A stretch of 64,000 nucleotides of DNA from Syncephalastrum monosporum B8922 (lineage: Eukaryota > Mucoromycota > Mucoromycetes > Mucorales > Syncephalastraceae), in the NCBI GenBank assembly GCA_000697355.1, contig JNEN01001165.1:1-64000 (forward strand), read 5' to 3'. A program made the translations under genes and the position numbers. Below are positions 12,156-24,700 of this stretch, in pieces. Every line of letters starts with the position of its first letter. Position 1 is the stretch's first letter. Below the pieces are notes generated by a model. That model was not told where the DNA came from. It made no database searches and saw only the letters and a program-made list of their open reading frames with translations.

Positions 12156-14131
12156 TCAATGAACAAGGCTTTTCCGCAAAGAACGCATCATGTCGCGTCC
12201 AAAGGTGACCTCAGAAAACTTGTCGGATGCCGAGGCACGTGCGTTGAACGCCATCGTTTCATAATCGTCATCGCTCAGCGACAGCACCGCGTTCATAGCG
12301 TCTGCAAATGTCTCGACCGAGTCGGCGAGGTAGCCTGTGGGTTGGCCATTGTACTCGGTCACAATGTCTAATTTGGGACCAGCCGAATTGTGTGCCACAG
12401 GAATCAATCCTGCCGCCTACACAGTTGTTCATGAATATCATCACTAGAGGCCATGTTTTCTTCGTGACTCACCATGTATTCGACGACGCCAATCCCAAAA
12501 TGCTCATTCCACATGGTATGTAGCCCAATTTTGGCCGCGCCCAGGCTTGACACAAGTGTGTCGTAGGTAGCGTTGACTTCAAAGCGGACGCGTGCCGAGA
12601 CACCCAATTTTTCGGCAAGTCGCTTCAAGTCGGCAATGCGGTCCTCGTCGCCTTGGTTACGCGAGCTACCGATGAGGATGAGCTCTACCTCCGGGTCCTC
12701 TTTCCAACGTGGATACGCGTCGAACAATTTGGCCAGCGCCTCAATTTGCATGGCATGGTCTTTTTCCGGTCTATCATGGACACAGATCAGCATCCACATT
12801 TTTTTTCCCTCAGATGACCACACATGCTTCTCCCTTTCTTCTCATCTCTCGCTTCTAACGTGTCCGCACTCACACGTATGCTTCGTACTTACCGAAACTG
12901 AGCGACGCTCACAATCTTGGGCTTGCGTGAGGCCAGGCTGAGCGTGTTGAGGCGTTCAGTGTCACATGGCGGGTACACAATGTCAGCTGTTGTCCGCCAA
13001 ATACTGTCAATGTGGCCCTTGGTCCATGTGGAGTTGACCATCACCGTTTCGGCAAACGAGCCGCACCACCCGTATGCAAGCGCAAACAGCCGATAGTATC
13101 TATTGTTCGGATGAGCCATGGCATGGCGAAATAACGAATACGTACATGACTTTGCCATAAGTCCACAGCGCGCTCTGTGCATAGCGTGTATCATTATTGT
13201 ACTGCCTTCGGCGCTCAAAGACGCGCTGGAGCATATCTGAGCTGAAACTAACGTGTTAATGAATCATGCTGTGGAGAGTGGGGGGGGGAGAGAGAGAGGG
13301 CAAGGTAAATGAGTAGAACAAACCTGATGGTCGGATAATGCGTGTAAGTGGCGATCTTGGTGTGTGCAAGGTAATGAACCACAGGGTAGGTGAATGCATA
13401 TCCCATGGTGTCTGTGTTTGCGTAATAAGTTCATGCATTCGTCTGCAGATATATCGTTTTTGTCTGGGGTCATGTCGTACCAAAATACAAGTCGGGGACA
13501 AGTTTGGCGATCGCTTCGTAGCCCATCACCATCGACGACAGGCTCTGCAGGAGCAAAGTGAGGCGGGGGTATCTACAGTAACTTATACTTAGTATTTCTC
13601 TATTTCCGTGATTTCTTCTAATGTACCTTGAGTCCTCAACGAGATAACGTGTAGTCAGATAGACAAAGACGAGAGAGCGGGGGCTGAGCTCGATGTCGAA
13701 TCTGGCCTGTGCGCAGTCTTTGTCAATACCTATTATATACATTTCAAAAACCATTTATACTCATACCTTGACTTTGGCGAGAATTTGCTCCTTCGAAGCA
13801 TCGAGGTCACCCGTGTAAACAATGCATATCACGTTTGGAAAATCGCGTTGCACGTCGCGAATGGCGGTCCACAATACGCGCTCGCCACCTCCGCCGGCGT
13901 TACTGATTTCCGAATAAGACACTAACATACAGGGAAACAAATAACTTACCAGTAAGGATGGAAAAAGCCAAGGAAGACGGGGTCATCCACTAAGGCGCCA
14001 GGAACGCGAGATAGTTCTTGGACAACTTTTGCCCGATTCGGCTCGATGGAGTTTTGAATGCGCAGGCGGAAGAAACGCAAAAGGAGCCAAGCTGAGACCA
14101 ATGCCGCAGTGAGCCAAAAAGAGATGGCCAT
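12156..14131 (-). CDS. ALG11: ALG11 alpha-1,2-mannosyltransferase
   Basis: GDP-Man:Man3GlcNAc2-PP-dolichol alpha-1,2-mannosyltransferase. It adds the fourth and fifth mannoses to the N-glycan precursor on the cytosolic ER face. Nine exons (13950-14131, 13767-13902, 13627-13706, 13481-13572, 13324-13411, 13146-13247, 12893-13099, 12473-12770, 12156-12416) join in phase to 481 aa; human ALG11 is 492 aa. An N-terminal membrane helix (about residues 4-20) is followed by family motifs: [17 protein letters not shown] at the first junction, [22 protein letters not shown], the GT4 region VAQFRPEKDH, and [19 protein letters not shown] with the glutamates of the nucleotide-sugar site. It is divergent from UBC6, with only 193 bp between the start codons. 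Confidence 0.96.
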
Positions 14132-14324
14132 GATGGGCTTGTGGTGAAAAGGTACGAGATGACCAAAGAGTGGGATTAAATATTAAAGCGTACAACTCAA
14201 CGTCTGTTGTAAGTCTGCCACGTTGAATTGAAAGCGGAACGGGCGGTTTAAAAAAAAACTCCACTCACTCTTGTCCTCGTCTTTTGCTCAACAGATTCCT
14301 GCAAATAGAAAGGCGTTATTCATT
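14132..14324. promoter_or_regulatory. Shared divergent promoter ALG11/UBC6
   Basis: Only 193 bp separate the start codons of ALG11 (leftward) and the UBC6-type E2 (rightward), so both core promoters must lie here. It includes an AT-rich segment (about 14166-14187). Both products act at the ER membrane, which would suit co-regulation; that is an inference. Confidence 0.6.
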
Positions 14325-15500
14325 ATGCCAGACAAGTACAATACAAAGAACCCAGGTAGGGTCATTCAGCGCATGCTGCGTCGCACCCATTCTTATGCTG
14401 CCTAGGTGTCAAGCGCATCATGCAAGAAGCGAGAGAGTTGGCCATGGAGCCCTGCTACGAGTACGAAGCACACCCGCTCGAGGTCCGTCGCTAGTCACGC
14501 TCGTTTCATAAGCTCACCTCGAAAAAACAGGACAACTTGTTCGAGTGGCATTTTACTGTACGCGGTCCAGGCGATACCGAGTTTGAAAACGGCAGGTATT
14601 GCATGTTCTATAAATTGGTCTGTCACGCATATATTCATACAGAATAGATACCATGGTCGTATTCTCTTACCTATCGAATATCCGTTCAAACCGCCAGAGC
14701 TTATCTTTCTGACAGTGAGTATATATACTTTGTACCTGCTGAAGCTCATACGAGACATGATGTAGCCAAACGGACGCTTTGAACTCAACACCAAGGTCTG
14801 CCTCAGCATCACTGGGTATCACCCCGAGTATTGGCAACCTGCATGGGGCAGTATGTGAAAACATATCTCTGCTATACATATACATGCTAAATGATTTCTA
14901 GTTCGCACTGTGATCCTGGCCGTGATGGGTTTCTTCCCAACGCAAGCACGTGGTGCGATCGGTGGTCTAGATTATACAAAGGAAGAACGCCGCAGACTGG
15001 CCCAAGAGTAAGTCTTGGCTCTAGAAGGATGCATGTATATTGAACGGATAGCTAGATCGGCGTCTTGGACATGTACTGTGTGCAAGACATGCAACAGCGA
15101 TCTACTGAGCGACGAGGCGCCCCGTGCCTCTGGAAAAGAACAAGACACGCCCACGCCCAACTTCACTTTGGCTTATCCTCCCTCAGCAAATGCATCAGAA
15201 ACCCCTTCCCAGAAGAAGGAAGAGAAAGGTTCAGAAAAGGAAACGGATACAGAAGATACAAAGGAAACGGTTGAGCGCCAGAGTGCACAAGAGTCAAGCA
15301 GGGCACATGCACCTACCCTGCCTTCATTATCGAGCCAGAGCCGTCAGGGCGAGAGTAGTTCTTCACCATTAGGATCCACGCCACCACCGCCAACAGCAGT
15401 GCACGCAGACAGGCAGCGACCACCGATATGGCTCGATGGAATCATCGGTTGTCTTGTCTCGTTGCTCATTGCACTCATTGTCCGGCGGTTTGTCTTCTAG
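14325..15500 (+). CDS. UBC6: Tail-anchored ubiquitin-conjugating enzyme (UBC6/UBE2J)
   Basis: E2 enzyme of ER-associated degradation, with catalytic domain in the cytosol and a C-terminal ER anchor. Seven exons (14325-14355, 14406-14482, 14531-14595, 14648-14714, 14766-14850, 14902-15007, 15056-15500) join to 291 aa. The UBC fold covers about residues 1-150. The active Cys is about residue 92 in LNTKVCLSITGYHPEYWQPAW, the Ubc6/UBE2J signature that replaces the usual HPN-type motif. A Ser/Thr/Glu-rich linker follows and the protein ends in one hydrophobic helix (IIGCLVSLLIALIV) with Arg-Arg-Phe-Val-Phe at the terminus, a typical tail anchor. A CTCK-like pair (CTVCKTCN) after the UBC fold is unexplained. 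It is divergent from ALG11 and convergent with PSF1. Confidence 0.95.
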
Positions 15501-16094
15501 ATACCCTCCTTCGTCGCCTGTACCACCGCGCTTACCTTCCAAGGTAATAGCTTCTGTTACTTAGCGTTGCGATCCGTCAAAACGTGTCTTCCTTATTCGT
15601 ATGCCTCGCCCTGTATACTTTGATACAATATACCTTCTACGTATACAATTCTTGGATGCCCCTGACGGCAGCAAATCAGATAAAATCGCAAAGAGAAGGG
15701 TGTTGAGACAGTGAAAGGATGAACGAATAAGAGCTGCATTTGCCTCGGTAGCCGTGGTCACTTATTACCGGTAATCCTACGATTCATATTTTATTGCAAA
15801 GGAATAAGAGCTTTGTTGTAACCTGGCAAGAAAGCGAGATACCAAGAACGCAAGCTCCAACGTCTACCTGTCAACGAACATATGGCGGAGCTCATTAGAC
15901 TTCGTAAATCACATGACCCAGCGTGTTTGCACAGTCGTTTCAAGCGAAGGATCTTTATTCTGAGTAACCCATGTCAGACAACAGGAAAAAAGGCTCTATT
16001 TAGTTTGTATTTATGCAGGTGAACAGAGAAAATGCAAAGATGAGGTATATGGAGTATGATGACGGGGAAAAAAAAAAAGGACGGGGGGGGTTGG
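15501..16094. other. Convergent intergenic region UBC6/PSF1
   Basis: Shared 3' flank of two convergent genes. No coding signal. A G run and A tract lie near 16066-16090, next to the PSF1 stop codon. Confidence 0.6.
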
Positions 16095-16706
16095 TTATTT
16101 GACATGTTTGAGGTATCCAGCCTTGATGAGCCATTCAACATCGGCGCGACGCACATACTCTTGGTTGCCCTTAACGAGATTGAGGGTGCCGTACTCTGTG
16201 TTGATACGACCACAATCCTTCATGACTCGGACCTCGATGAAAGGGTCCAGCGGGGGCTCGAGGCCCAAGGCACCGTGCCCGCCCAAGTCCAGCTCGAGAT
16301 AGTTCTCCTTGTACGAGTCGACGAGCTTGCCATACTCTTTAAGGAAGTTCTGTTCCGTGCCGCCCAGTGATACTTCAATGTCCTGCTGGAGTTCGTCGCG
16401 CAGCGCCACGCTCCACGACAGCTCCTTCAATCGCTCCGTGCGCATGCGGTGGTAGGCAAACAAGACCCGCTTGTTGCGCTTGATGCGTAAATGTTGCACC
16501 ATGATGGTCGTCAGCAGCTTGTTCTTGTCCTCGAGAGGCGCCGACCGCATCGCAATCACTTTGGACTCTGCGTCATTGTGAAGCCACCGTGATTCTCGGC
16601 AAATGGTCTGGACGAGTTCCTTGTTGTAGGGAGAGACAAGTCGGTCCTGTGTGCGCTTGGCTTCTTGGGCCAACTTGTAGCTCGATTCACAAAAGGCGGC
16701 TGACAT
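16095..16706 (-). CDS. PSF1: GINS complex subunit Psf1
   Basis: Subunit of the GINS complex, part of the CMG replicative helicase (Cdc45-MCM-GINS), in the nucleus. A single exon of 203 aa; human PSF1 is 196 aa. The start was chosen because MSAAFCESSYKLAQEAKR matches the family start (Met-Phe-Cys-Glu in human); the same frame stays open further upstream. The alpha-helical A domain contains HLRIKRNKRVLFAYHRMR, matching the conserved R-N-(K/R)-R-C/V-x-x-A-Y block, and LKELSW. The C-terminal B domain has PFIEVRVMKDCG, then GTLNLVKGNQEYVRRADVE and an end in IKAGYLKHVK, all as in Psf1. Upstream ATG codons in frame leave the exact start slightly open. Confidence 0.93.
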   Translation of the reverse strand: MSAAFCESSYKLAQEAKRTQDRLVSPYNKELVQTICRESRWLHNDAESKVIAMRSAPLEDKNKLLTTIMVQHLRIKRNKRVLFAYHRMRTERLKELSWSVALRDELQQDIEVSLGGTEQNFLKEYGKLVDSYKENYLELDLGGHGALGLEPPLDPFIEVRVMKDCGRINTEYGTLNLVKGNQEYVRRADVEWLIKAGYLKHVK

Positions 16707-17345
16707 GGATAAATAAGAGTGAGAAGAAGCAAGGCAAAAATGGATCTGGGATATGGAAACGCGTGCCTTGAATTTTTCCGTTTTCTCGTGGTTGGAGACG
16801 CGATCCACTCAGGGCGCGTGTTTTCGCGCGCAGAAGACATGAATGTCCGAAGATATCTGTAAAATACAAAAGGGAAACCTTTATTGACAAGTGATCAAAC
16901 AGTCAGAAAAAATAGAAAAAAAGAAAAGAGAAAATGGAATTGACATAGGTGCAAACAGATTGGGGAGATATTTACAGGTCAAAGCATACATAGAGTGACC
17001 TCGATAAAAAGGCAAGGAAAAAAAAAGAAAAGGAAAAAAGATAGAGTAAAAGTGGGAAAAGAATAGAAACGTGCTGCATCCAGTGCATGAGAAATAGAAA
17101 AAAAAAAAAAGGCAAGAGTAAGCAGAAAAAAAATAAAAAAAGAGGGTTACAAAGAGAGATGGATGCATATGTAATCAAAACTGTCGCATACAGATTACCT
17201 CCCCTCTAATATAAAGTTTGGGGGGTGGGGAAGGTTTGTTGGTGCGTTAATCTACAAGAACTTGATGGCGTGAGTCCAAAGAAAGATACTCTATCACTCG
17301 ATATGTGCTCACCCGTCGTCATCAGCAGCAGCATGCACATCTTCA
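16707..17345. other. Intergenic PSF1 / bHLH gene
   Basis: 5' flank of PSF1 and 3' flank of the bHLH gene (both leftward). It is marked by many A tracts (16910-17150), which in gene sense are T/pyrimidine tracts. I see no gene. Confidence 0.55.
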
Positions 17346-18764
17346 TTATATCTGCGGATGTGTCCAGCTGTAGGCTGGAGGTGGCACTGCATACGAGGTC
17401 TCGGCACTTGCAGATGATATGGAGTGATGCCGCTGCTGCTGCTGCTGCTGTTCTTGGGGTGGCTGTTGCGAGGCGACCATCATCGTAGGGTCAAACGCCG
17501 CCATGTTAAACATGTCGGACGGGCTAAAAGGGAGCTGCTCCGGCTGTCCAGCCATGTTCATCATGAACATGCGACTCGGGTTGTAGTAAAAGGCTTGGCG
17601 CTGCGAGGACAGATGCGTCGCTGGTTCCTGGTAAGGCGGCTCCTGATGCTGTTGCACCATACCAGGCATCGCGACTGGGTGATATCCGGTCACAGCAGCT
17701 GCCGCTGCGGCAGCCGCAGCCGCAGCCGCGGCGGCTGAGGCCGTGGTGGTTGTGGGCTGCATCTCATAAGCTTGCATCATGTCAAAACTGGTACTGTTGC
17801 TGACTGGAAAAGCAGTATGTTGTGCTACGTTCTGTGCAGTAGGATTTGGGTAAGGCGCCTGGGTGGACGACACCGGCAAAGGCTCGGAAGTCTGGTCCAA
17901 GGGTGGCGCGGCCGAGAACGAACCGCGCTCATGCATGACCATCACTGGCATAAGGTTCGTTTTCGTCATATCTGTGTCGCCATTGGACGTGGTCGACTCG
18001 CGGCGGTTCATTGACACAGACGGTTGTCGTTTCTTCTTGGAGGAATGACTGTTGCTGTTACTTCGCGAGCGGGATGGTGCGGTGGTGTTTGACGAGAGAG
18101 ATGGCTCGGATGTGATGGTGGAGAAACTTGGGACATGTTTCAATGACGACGAGGCGCACGAGTCCTTAAGCGACGAAGGAGGCGATGCAGGCGGCGACCC
18201 ATTCGTGCGGTGACTCTTGTGCGAGGCAGGGCGCGGGGAGGGTGTCTCCTTGGACGACTTTTTCATAGTGCTAACAGTAGATGTCGTCGTTGCCGTGGAA
18301 CACAGCCGTGAATGCTGGACCTGGTTACGCAAACGCTCGTTCTCTTTGCGCAGTTGCTCGATCTCGTCCTGAAACTTTGTGTCTCTCTCAATCGAACGAG
18401 ATACTAGGATGGCAGGATGTTATTGTACGGTAAGCGGCTACAAGTAACAAGCATACCATACTCAAGCGACTGAGCGACAATGACCGTCTTGCTCGGACGG
18501 CGGACACTTTGGAGCGAGGGCAAAGCATGGGCGAGTTGCTGAAACTTTGAATTGAGGTTTTCGCGGCGTTGTCGCTCCAGGGCGTTGTGGGCAGATCGTT
18601 TATCACCGTGAAGCAATTCATTGATGTTGCTGCAATGGCATTGTTTTTTTTAATATTTATACCAGGGCTTAATATTGGCTGCGACAGGACATATCATAAT
18701 TGGAGACTTACCTTTCATCAAGGATCATATGGGAGGTGCCCTGACTCATATTGGGCCCCAGCAT
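17346..18764 (-). CDS. bHLH transcription factor with coiled-coil extension
   Basis: DNA-binding regulator of 427 aa in three exons (18712-18764, 18457-18629, 17346-18403). The basic helix-loop-helix domain (about residues 25-75) starts KRSAHNALERQRRENLNSKF; the basic region has the His-x3-Glu-x3-Arg triad of E-box (CANNTG) binders. The loop is short (SLQSVRRPSK). Helix 2 runs on into EIEQLRKENERLRNQV, a heptad-like zipper for dimerisation. The rest is Ser/Pro/Thr-rich with a run of about 14 Ala (GCN repeat near 17700-17742) and Gln runs near the C-terminus, typical of an activation region. The start is the first Met of exon 1 (MLGPNMSQG); further 5' coding exons are possible because the frame stays open upstream. 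Targets unknown. Confidence 0.85.
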
Positions 18765-21700
18765 ATCTTTTTGATTTGATTTGATTTGATGTATTAATTG
18801 ATGAGTGTGGCTGTTCTCTTGACCATGTTTAATGATGGTGACACCTACCATAGGTGAAAGAAGAAGCCGTGCTGGAGAAGGCGTTGAAGAAATTGTTGGC
18901 CGCGTTTCGCATGGATCGCCCCGTACTCGTATTTCTGAATCTGTCGGATGGTGGCATAGGTATAGCAGTAGGTACAAGGTTGTTGCAAAAGAGCTAGAAA
19001 ATAGGAAGAAGAAAAGAAAAGAAAAAAGCTGAAGTGATTTAAGATGAGACAGTGGAAGAAAGTAGGAATATAAAATTGAGGGCAAAAGTGAGGCAAAAGC
19101 TGTGGAGCGAAGACACCGTTTGGCTTATTTTGATTTTCGCTGTTTGTTGTTGTGGCCAGAAAGGCAAATAAACGTAGAAAAGATAAAAGAGCCTGAAAGG
19201 CAAAATGGGAAAAGGTTGAAAAGAAAAGTGAAGACAAAAATGAAAAAGAAGAAGAGCCTCGAGAGGATAGAATGAGTGGAAAGTTGATTCCTTATTTATA
19301 TGGATTCTCAGATCTAAGGAGGGATTTGGTATAGAGTCAAGAAAAAAAAATGGGCCTGGCAATCGGATATCACAGACCGTGTGTAAGTACTATACGTGCG
19401 TGCGTACTTCCATTTGAGATAAATTGGTGGTTTGACGATCGCTCATACTGCGTGTTCAAGCGTTGTGTATGTGTGCGTGTGCTGTCGGGGAAACCTAAAT
19501 TTGCTTTACACCTTTCTTATCGGCCTCTACGTAGTTGGTCTGATTTCATTTCATATGTTTACTTCAATAGACTTGTCTGCTTCCTTTGAACAGAGAAGTA
19601 TATTGACAGAGCGCGTCCAGATATCCTTACGTGGAAGAGACAGGGTCCTCCACAGAATGCAAAGGGTTGGGGACTGTGGTTGCCTTTTCTATAGTGCACC
19701 TCCGAGATCACGCAGAGACCCATTGAATAATAGACGAGCATAATGTACAAAGGTCTGTGCATATGCTTTGCATATACCTACTACTCTTTTATGTCCAATT
19801 TTTATAATAATCATTCAGTCATACTGAAATGACGATGCATACTAAAAGACAGACTCTGCTTCATTCGCTCTCCTTCGCTTTTTTTCTTTTCCTTGATACA
19901 TTATATGTCTTCTTAACATCGAAGATGTACTCCAGTGGAGAGAGAACACCATACGGGATATTACACACTGTGCAAAAATACGATTGAGCTCGGCCTTTAC
20001 CAAATACAGCCATGATCGACGTTTGCTGAAGGAGTTACTGAAGCACCGATCGTTGTCCTTGTCACACACACACGCTTTTTATGGACCAGACGTCGCCGGA
20101 TATGTAGTAGAACGTTGCACGTCTCTTGACATTAACTGCCTTTTCCTCCCTGTCCCTGTAGCATAGGGCTTTGGGGACATGTCATTCATGTCCATGTGGT
20201 TGCACGAGCCAGGCACGTACCTTTTTTTTTTTTTTTTGCCTCTCTGTCTCTATTGCGCGCGCGCGAAAATTGCACGCCAAGTAGCCCCATCAAATAAGCA
20301 GCAGAAAAAAAGGGTTGCTGCTACGCCCATGATGGCTCGAGCCACCCAAGAGAAAAAAAAAAGAAAGCCTAAACCTCTCTCTCTCTTTTTACCATGTATA
20401 CTATTTTTTTGTTCACTTTCTTGAGTAGCCTGTTTGAAACGAAATAGAAGAGATTATACGGGGCCTCACTTAATATGGAGCGCCTTCATTTCCTATGAGA
20501 ATAAAAGAGAACAAAAAATGGAGAAAGATGCCAAGGAGTAAGCTGCAATCCGCGTGCAAGCTTTACTGTATTCTCGTGCTTCTCCGAGCGAACGAATGCA
20601 AATCATCTCCAGAAGAGAAAGGAGACGCCTTTAGACATCGATCGTACACGGTCGATGGCTTCTCGAACCCCCAGATTCGGGTTATCATCGACAACGCGAA
20701 ACATGGCCCCCTTACCCTGGATACGTAATGCGAATATTTCACAACGCGGCCTGTCCGTGGCGGATGATTCACAGCAGCAAGGGACCTTGATTTTTTTTTC
20801 GCAGGGTTTTCTCTTTGCTAACGAACAGGAATGCTACGGGCGTTTATTCCCGTCCTTAGCAGCAAGCTCAACTCTATCAATGGTACTCACTAGGATGACG
20901 AAAAGAGGGCGAAGAAAAAAAAATTACTCCTCAGCCCTACTCTACGGTCGCTCGGCTCGACGCGGCAGTAGGTGTGGGCGGGGAGGCCGATGAGAAAAGA
21001 TTGGAGCCATCCAGATCGCTAGAGTAGAATAGTGTTCATAGCTGCACATGTGCGCGTACGTGTGTTGCGTGGAAGCACAGCAGCAGCTTGATATGCTTGC
21101 TTATTTGCTCTACACATTGACCGATGCGAAATAATCTCTTGATCCGATTTAGACGCGTGACTGTACAACCCACACTTATGCAGACACGATCTTTTAAAGT
21201 TGACAAGTTGCGTATGTGCGGCTGACAGTTTTTTCCTAGTGAAGAAAGAGGGAAGAAGTTCGATACAGTAATGATGAGCGCATTCGCAAGTGTTGATCTT
21301 TCTCTCTTCCTGCTAAGGCCCCTGCTTTCTCTTTACCAAATCAAGTACTGCTTCCATACACGCGCATGCCGCACGCTCCAATCTTGGTTCGGGTGTTTCC
21401 GAAAATTTTATTTTGTAAGCCAAGGCGCCGATGTTAGCTTAACGAAAATAAAACTTGCCCTTGTTTTGTGCGACATGCATATCAACTGCTGACGCGTCCA
21501 TGTAGGACGGTCGTATGTGATTGACATAGTTTGATGGACGATCAACTTGAGCACGCTTGTATCGCTTTTTGGTCAATTCGTCAATGACGAAATGGATGCT
21601 GAAGAAATAGGCGGAAACAAAAAAAAAAGCATGAGGAGGGCTGCATATTCTCCCGATTCTCCAGAAGGACCCGCCATCATTTCACAACGTCATAATATGT

Positions 21701-24700
21701 CAAATGGCGCCCGCTCGTAATAGGTAATGGAAAACGAAAGGTTAGATCTGCTTCTCTCATTCGGTTACAGAGTCTACCCTTATTTGAGGGAATAGGATTG
21801 CCTCACGGCCCTTCATTTTACCCATTTGGCTTCGCTCAGTTTCTTGAAAGATCACAAAAGAAAAGGGGTGAACAGGCCAATCTGTACACTGGAAATAAAG
21901 TAAAATATAAGTAAAAATAAAAGCGTGCTTTGACAGATCGCGCCTCTTTTCCATTATTACTCTTTTGCTTTTGGTGTCAGTGCATAGTCATCTCTTTCTT
22001 TCCAACGCATGCATTTACCCCCTGCTCTTTACATACATGCATCTATCAAGGCTAGGTTGTCAAAGTGCCCATAAAAATGTTTATATAAACTAGTCAGCAG
22101 ATAATTTTCCAGTTAGGTAATGATCATCCTGATCGACCGGCCATATCCTTCCTTTTACATTTACCTAGCAGCACCAAAGTAGACCTTACCCTTGCTTGCT
22201 CTGTGCGCATGAACAGTCTCAGTACTCCACCCTCACACAAAAACAATGCGTATAATTTTGGAAACGTCTGTGCCTCCCCGCTTAGCGCCTAGCACTTACG
22301 CTGTGTGAAAATGACAGGAAAAATCATCGCTATCTGTGTACGCCCGTATGCCATTTCTTTATTTTAAGCAGAAAGATAGAGAGAAACAATGTAGAAAAAC
22401 CTGGCTCTCAAGAATCAAAATCTCGGTAGATTCTTTCCGAGCTGCTCAATATTCGTAGTAATTATTCAGCATGAATGTATTATCCGTGTGATGACTGAAA
22501 GAAATTAAGGGACAGATACATGATCAGATGAAATAAAAGTACTGTAAAGCGACAAGATACAAGCAACGAGAATAAGCAAGTGAGAGGGAGCGAGATGCTG
22601 CACAACAACGCGGAGTGGCCCTGATCTGTGGTGTGTGTAACAACGTGTGCATATGATAAATAACTACAGTGCCGTTGACCACTGGGAAGAGAGAAAGCGT
22701 TCTTAAAATATTTACCCGATAGATTTACCTCTATTTCTTCCCCTCTAAACCCCGTACCCGATTCCGAATAAACCGAATAAAATACAAGAAAAAGTCCTCC
22801 TTGGGTGTATATATGCATTGTATCGTCGAGAGCTAAGAAGAATATCAAGATCGCATGACAGAAGGGGAGGGATAAGTCCACTGCGAGACTTTTTATTTGT
22901 CATGCATGGTGTATATCATCTCGACGCCAAACGTGGCGTACATCCATGGAAAAGGTCACAGTCTCTACGCAGCAAATAGGGTGAGATATTTCTCTCCATC
23001 CATCTCCAGTCATGTACATACATTGTATCATCCAAGGAAGTGGATGCTAGTAATATTTGAGAGTCGAATGGTAAACATGTGTTCTCAGTGAGATAATAGA
23101 AAGTCGAATAACACGATATGTGTCTACGCCTCGCCATCTCCTTTGTATTTATTTTGACAACAGAGCAGGCTCAATTTCTATCGCACAAGTAGACACGTAC
23201 CGCTACTATATACATTGAAATACTTTCATTTACGGAACAGATATAACTGTGCATCCTAAGCTTCGATATCTAGAATTACCGTGTAAGGTATAGAATCTTT
23301 CAAATACCATACGCTTCAGCATATGACAGTCCGCAGCCTGCGATATGATAGGACAATAATTTATGAGACCGAGTAACAGATACCGTTCGGTAAGTTGGGT
23401 ATAAGAGACATCTGTCTCATAACGTAGACATAATCATGACGTTTATTGGGAAAAGGATATAGGGGCATGCGTTCTTCTAACTTCTGCAAATACGCCATAT
23501 ATAAGCTATTAATACGCTCTTTTTTCACTACGCCAAACCTACGATGTTCAGCTATAAGGTGGCACAGCTTGAACGTTAATGAGAATATGTAGCCTTTTGA
23601 AACGTCAAGACAGTAAGCAACTAGCACGTAAGGGAGTATTAGGATAGAATTAAAATATTACGGTCCCATTTTTATTTTCTCTCCTTTCTAGCGCACCCGT
23701 GAGGCATAAGAACAGACGTGCCGCCTCCTGATTTTTGTTCGTGCGAATTTGGATTTTCGTTGGTGTATGTGTCTACGTCTGTTCCGTGTAAATGATGCAT
23801 ACGAATACGGACGTGGCTACAGCTACTATCTTCGCGTGTATCGCAGATAGAAATTGATCACGCATCCGCGAGATCCGAACGCAGTCTCGCTGTAAATCTC
23901 TACATGCAAGGTATGAGCCGCGAAGCGTCAGTAAAACAGCTTGGCGGATCCCCGTATGCGACGGTTTGTTCACCTCCTTGACCCCAAGAAGACTGTTCTC
24001 CGTCTTCCAGGAAAAAACTCTATATCCTACCCAGCTCCCACGAACCAATCGTTCGGTACACCACTATAAAAATTCCAAAGTTATGGATTGAACTGAAGGG
24101 ACACTAGAGCCTTCTTTCCGGGGTTCTGAGATTCTCGTTAAGGGATCCTTGCGCATCTTTAGCTCCAGTTTGGCTGGCCTCAATGGATAATGTTACAGCT
24201 GCATGCATGTTTACTTTAGGCATCATTTGTCGCCAGCGACATACACTAAATGCTGGTGCATCTCTTCTGGGAGACTTACTCTCCACAAAATTTCAAACCG
24301 AAAATTATAGGAGGCCTACATTGGCGTTAGCGATCCCAAGCGCACTGTTTCAATAATTCTTGGCGCTTTTGGCAAAAACTTTGTACATGGAATGACCCTT
24401 TCTGGAAAAGAACATATGAGCCATGGGCTGATATGTATCTATCTTTTATGGCACATGACAACAAATGCTCGCTCCGTTCTGCTCCTATGCTTGAGATTGC
24501 AGATGAGGTGCCACTATATTTGTATTATTGGTATACTCCTTATCAGCTTTCAGTTCTCAGTATGCTTACAAGAAAAAAAGGTCAACTATACATATACTTA
24601 TTCGTGAAAAAAAAAGACTCGTGTATAATCAATCCACGGCGAACGTCTTATCTCTCTTTCTTCTCTCCTACTTTTTGAAGATCACAGAGAGGAAAAGAGG

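Noticed and set aside
18708..19085. Upstream extension of the bHLH protein
   Set aside because: Frame is open but encodes Phe/Leu/Ser-rich sequence from a pyrimidine-rich leader; more likely 5' UTR.
20655..20993. Plus-strand frame of 112 codons in the gene-poor stretch
   Set aside because: No domain, poly-T inside, Arg/Gly-rich end from GC-rich sequence; not enough support for a gene.
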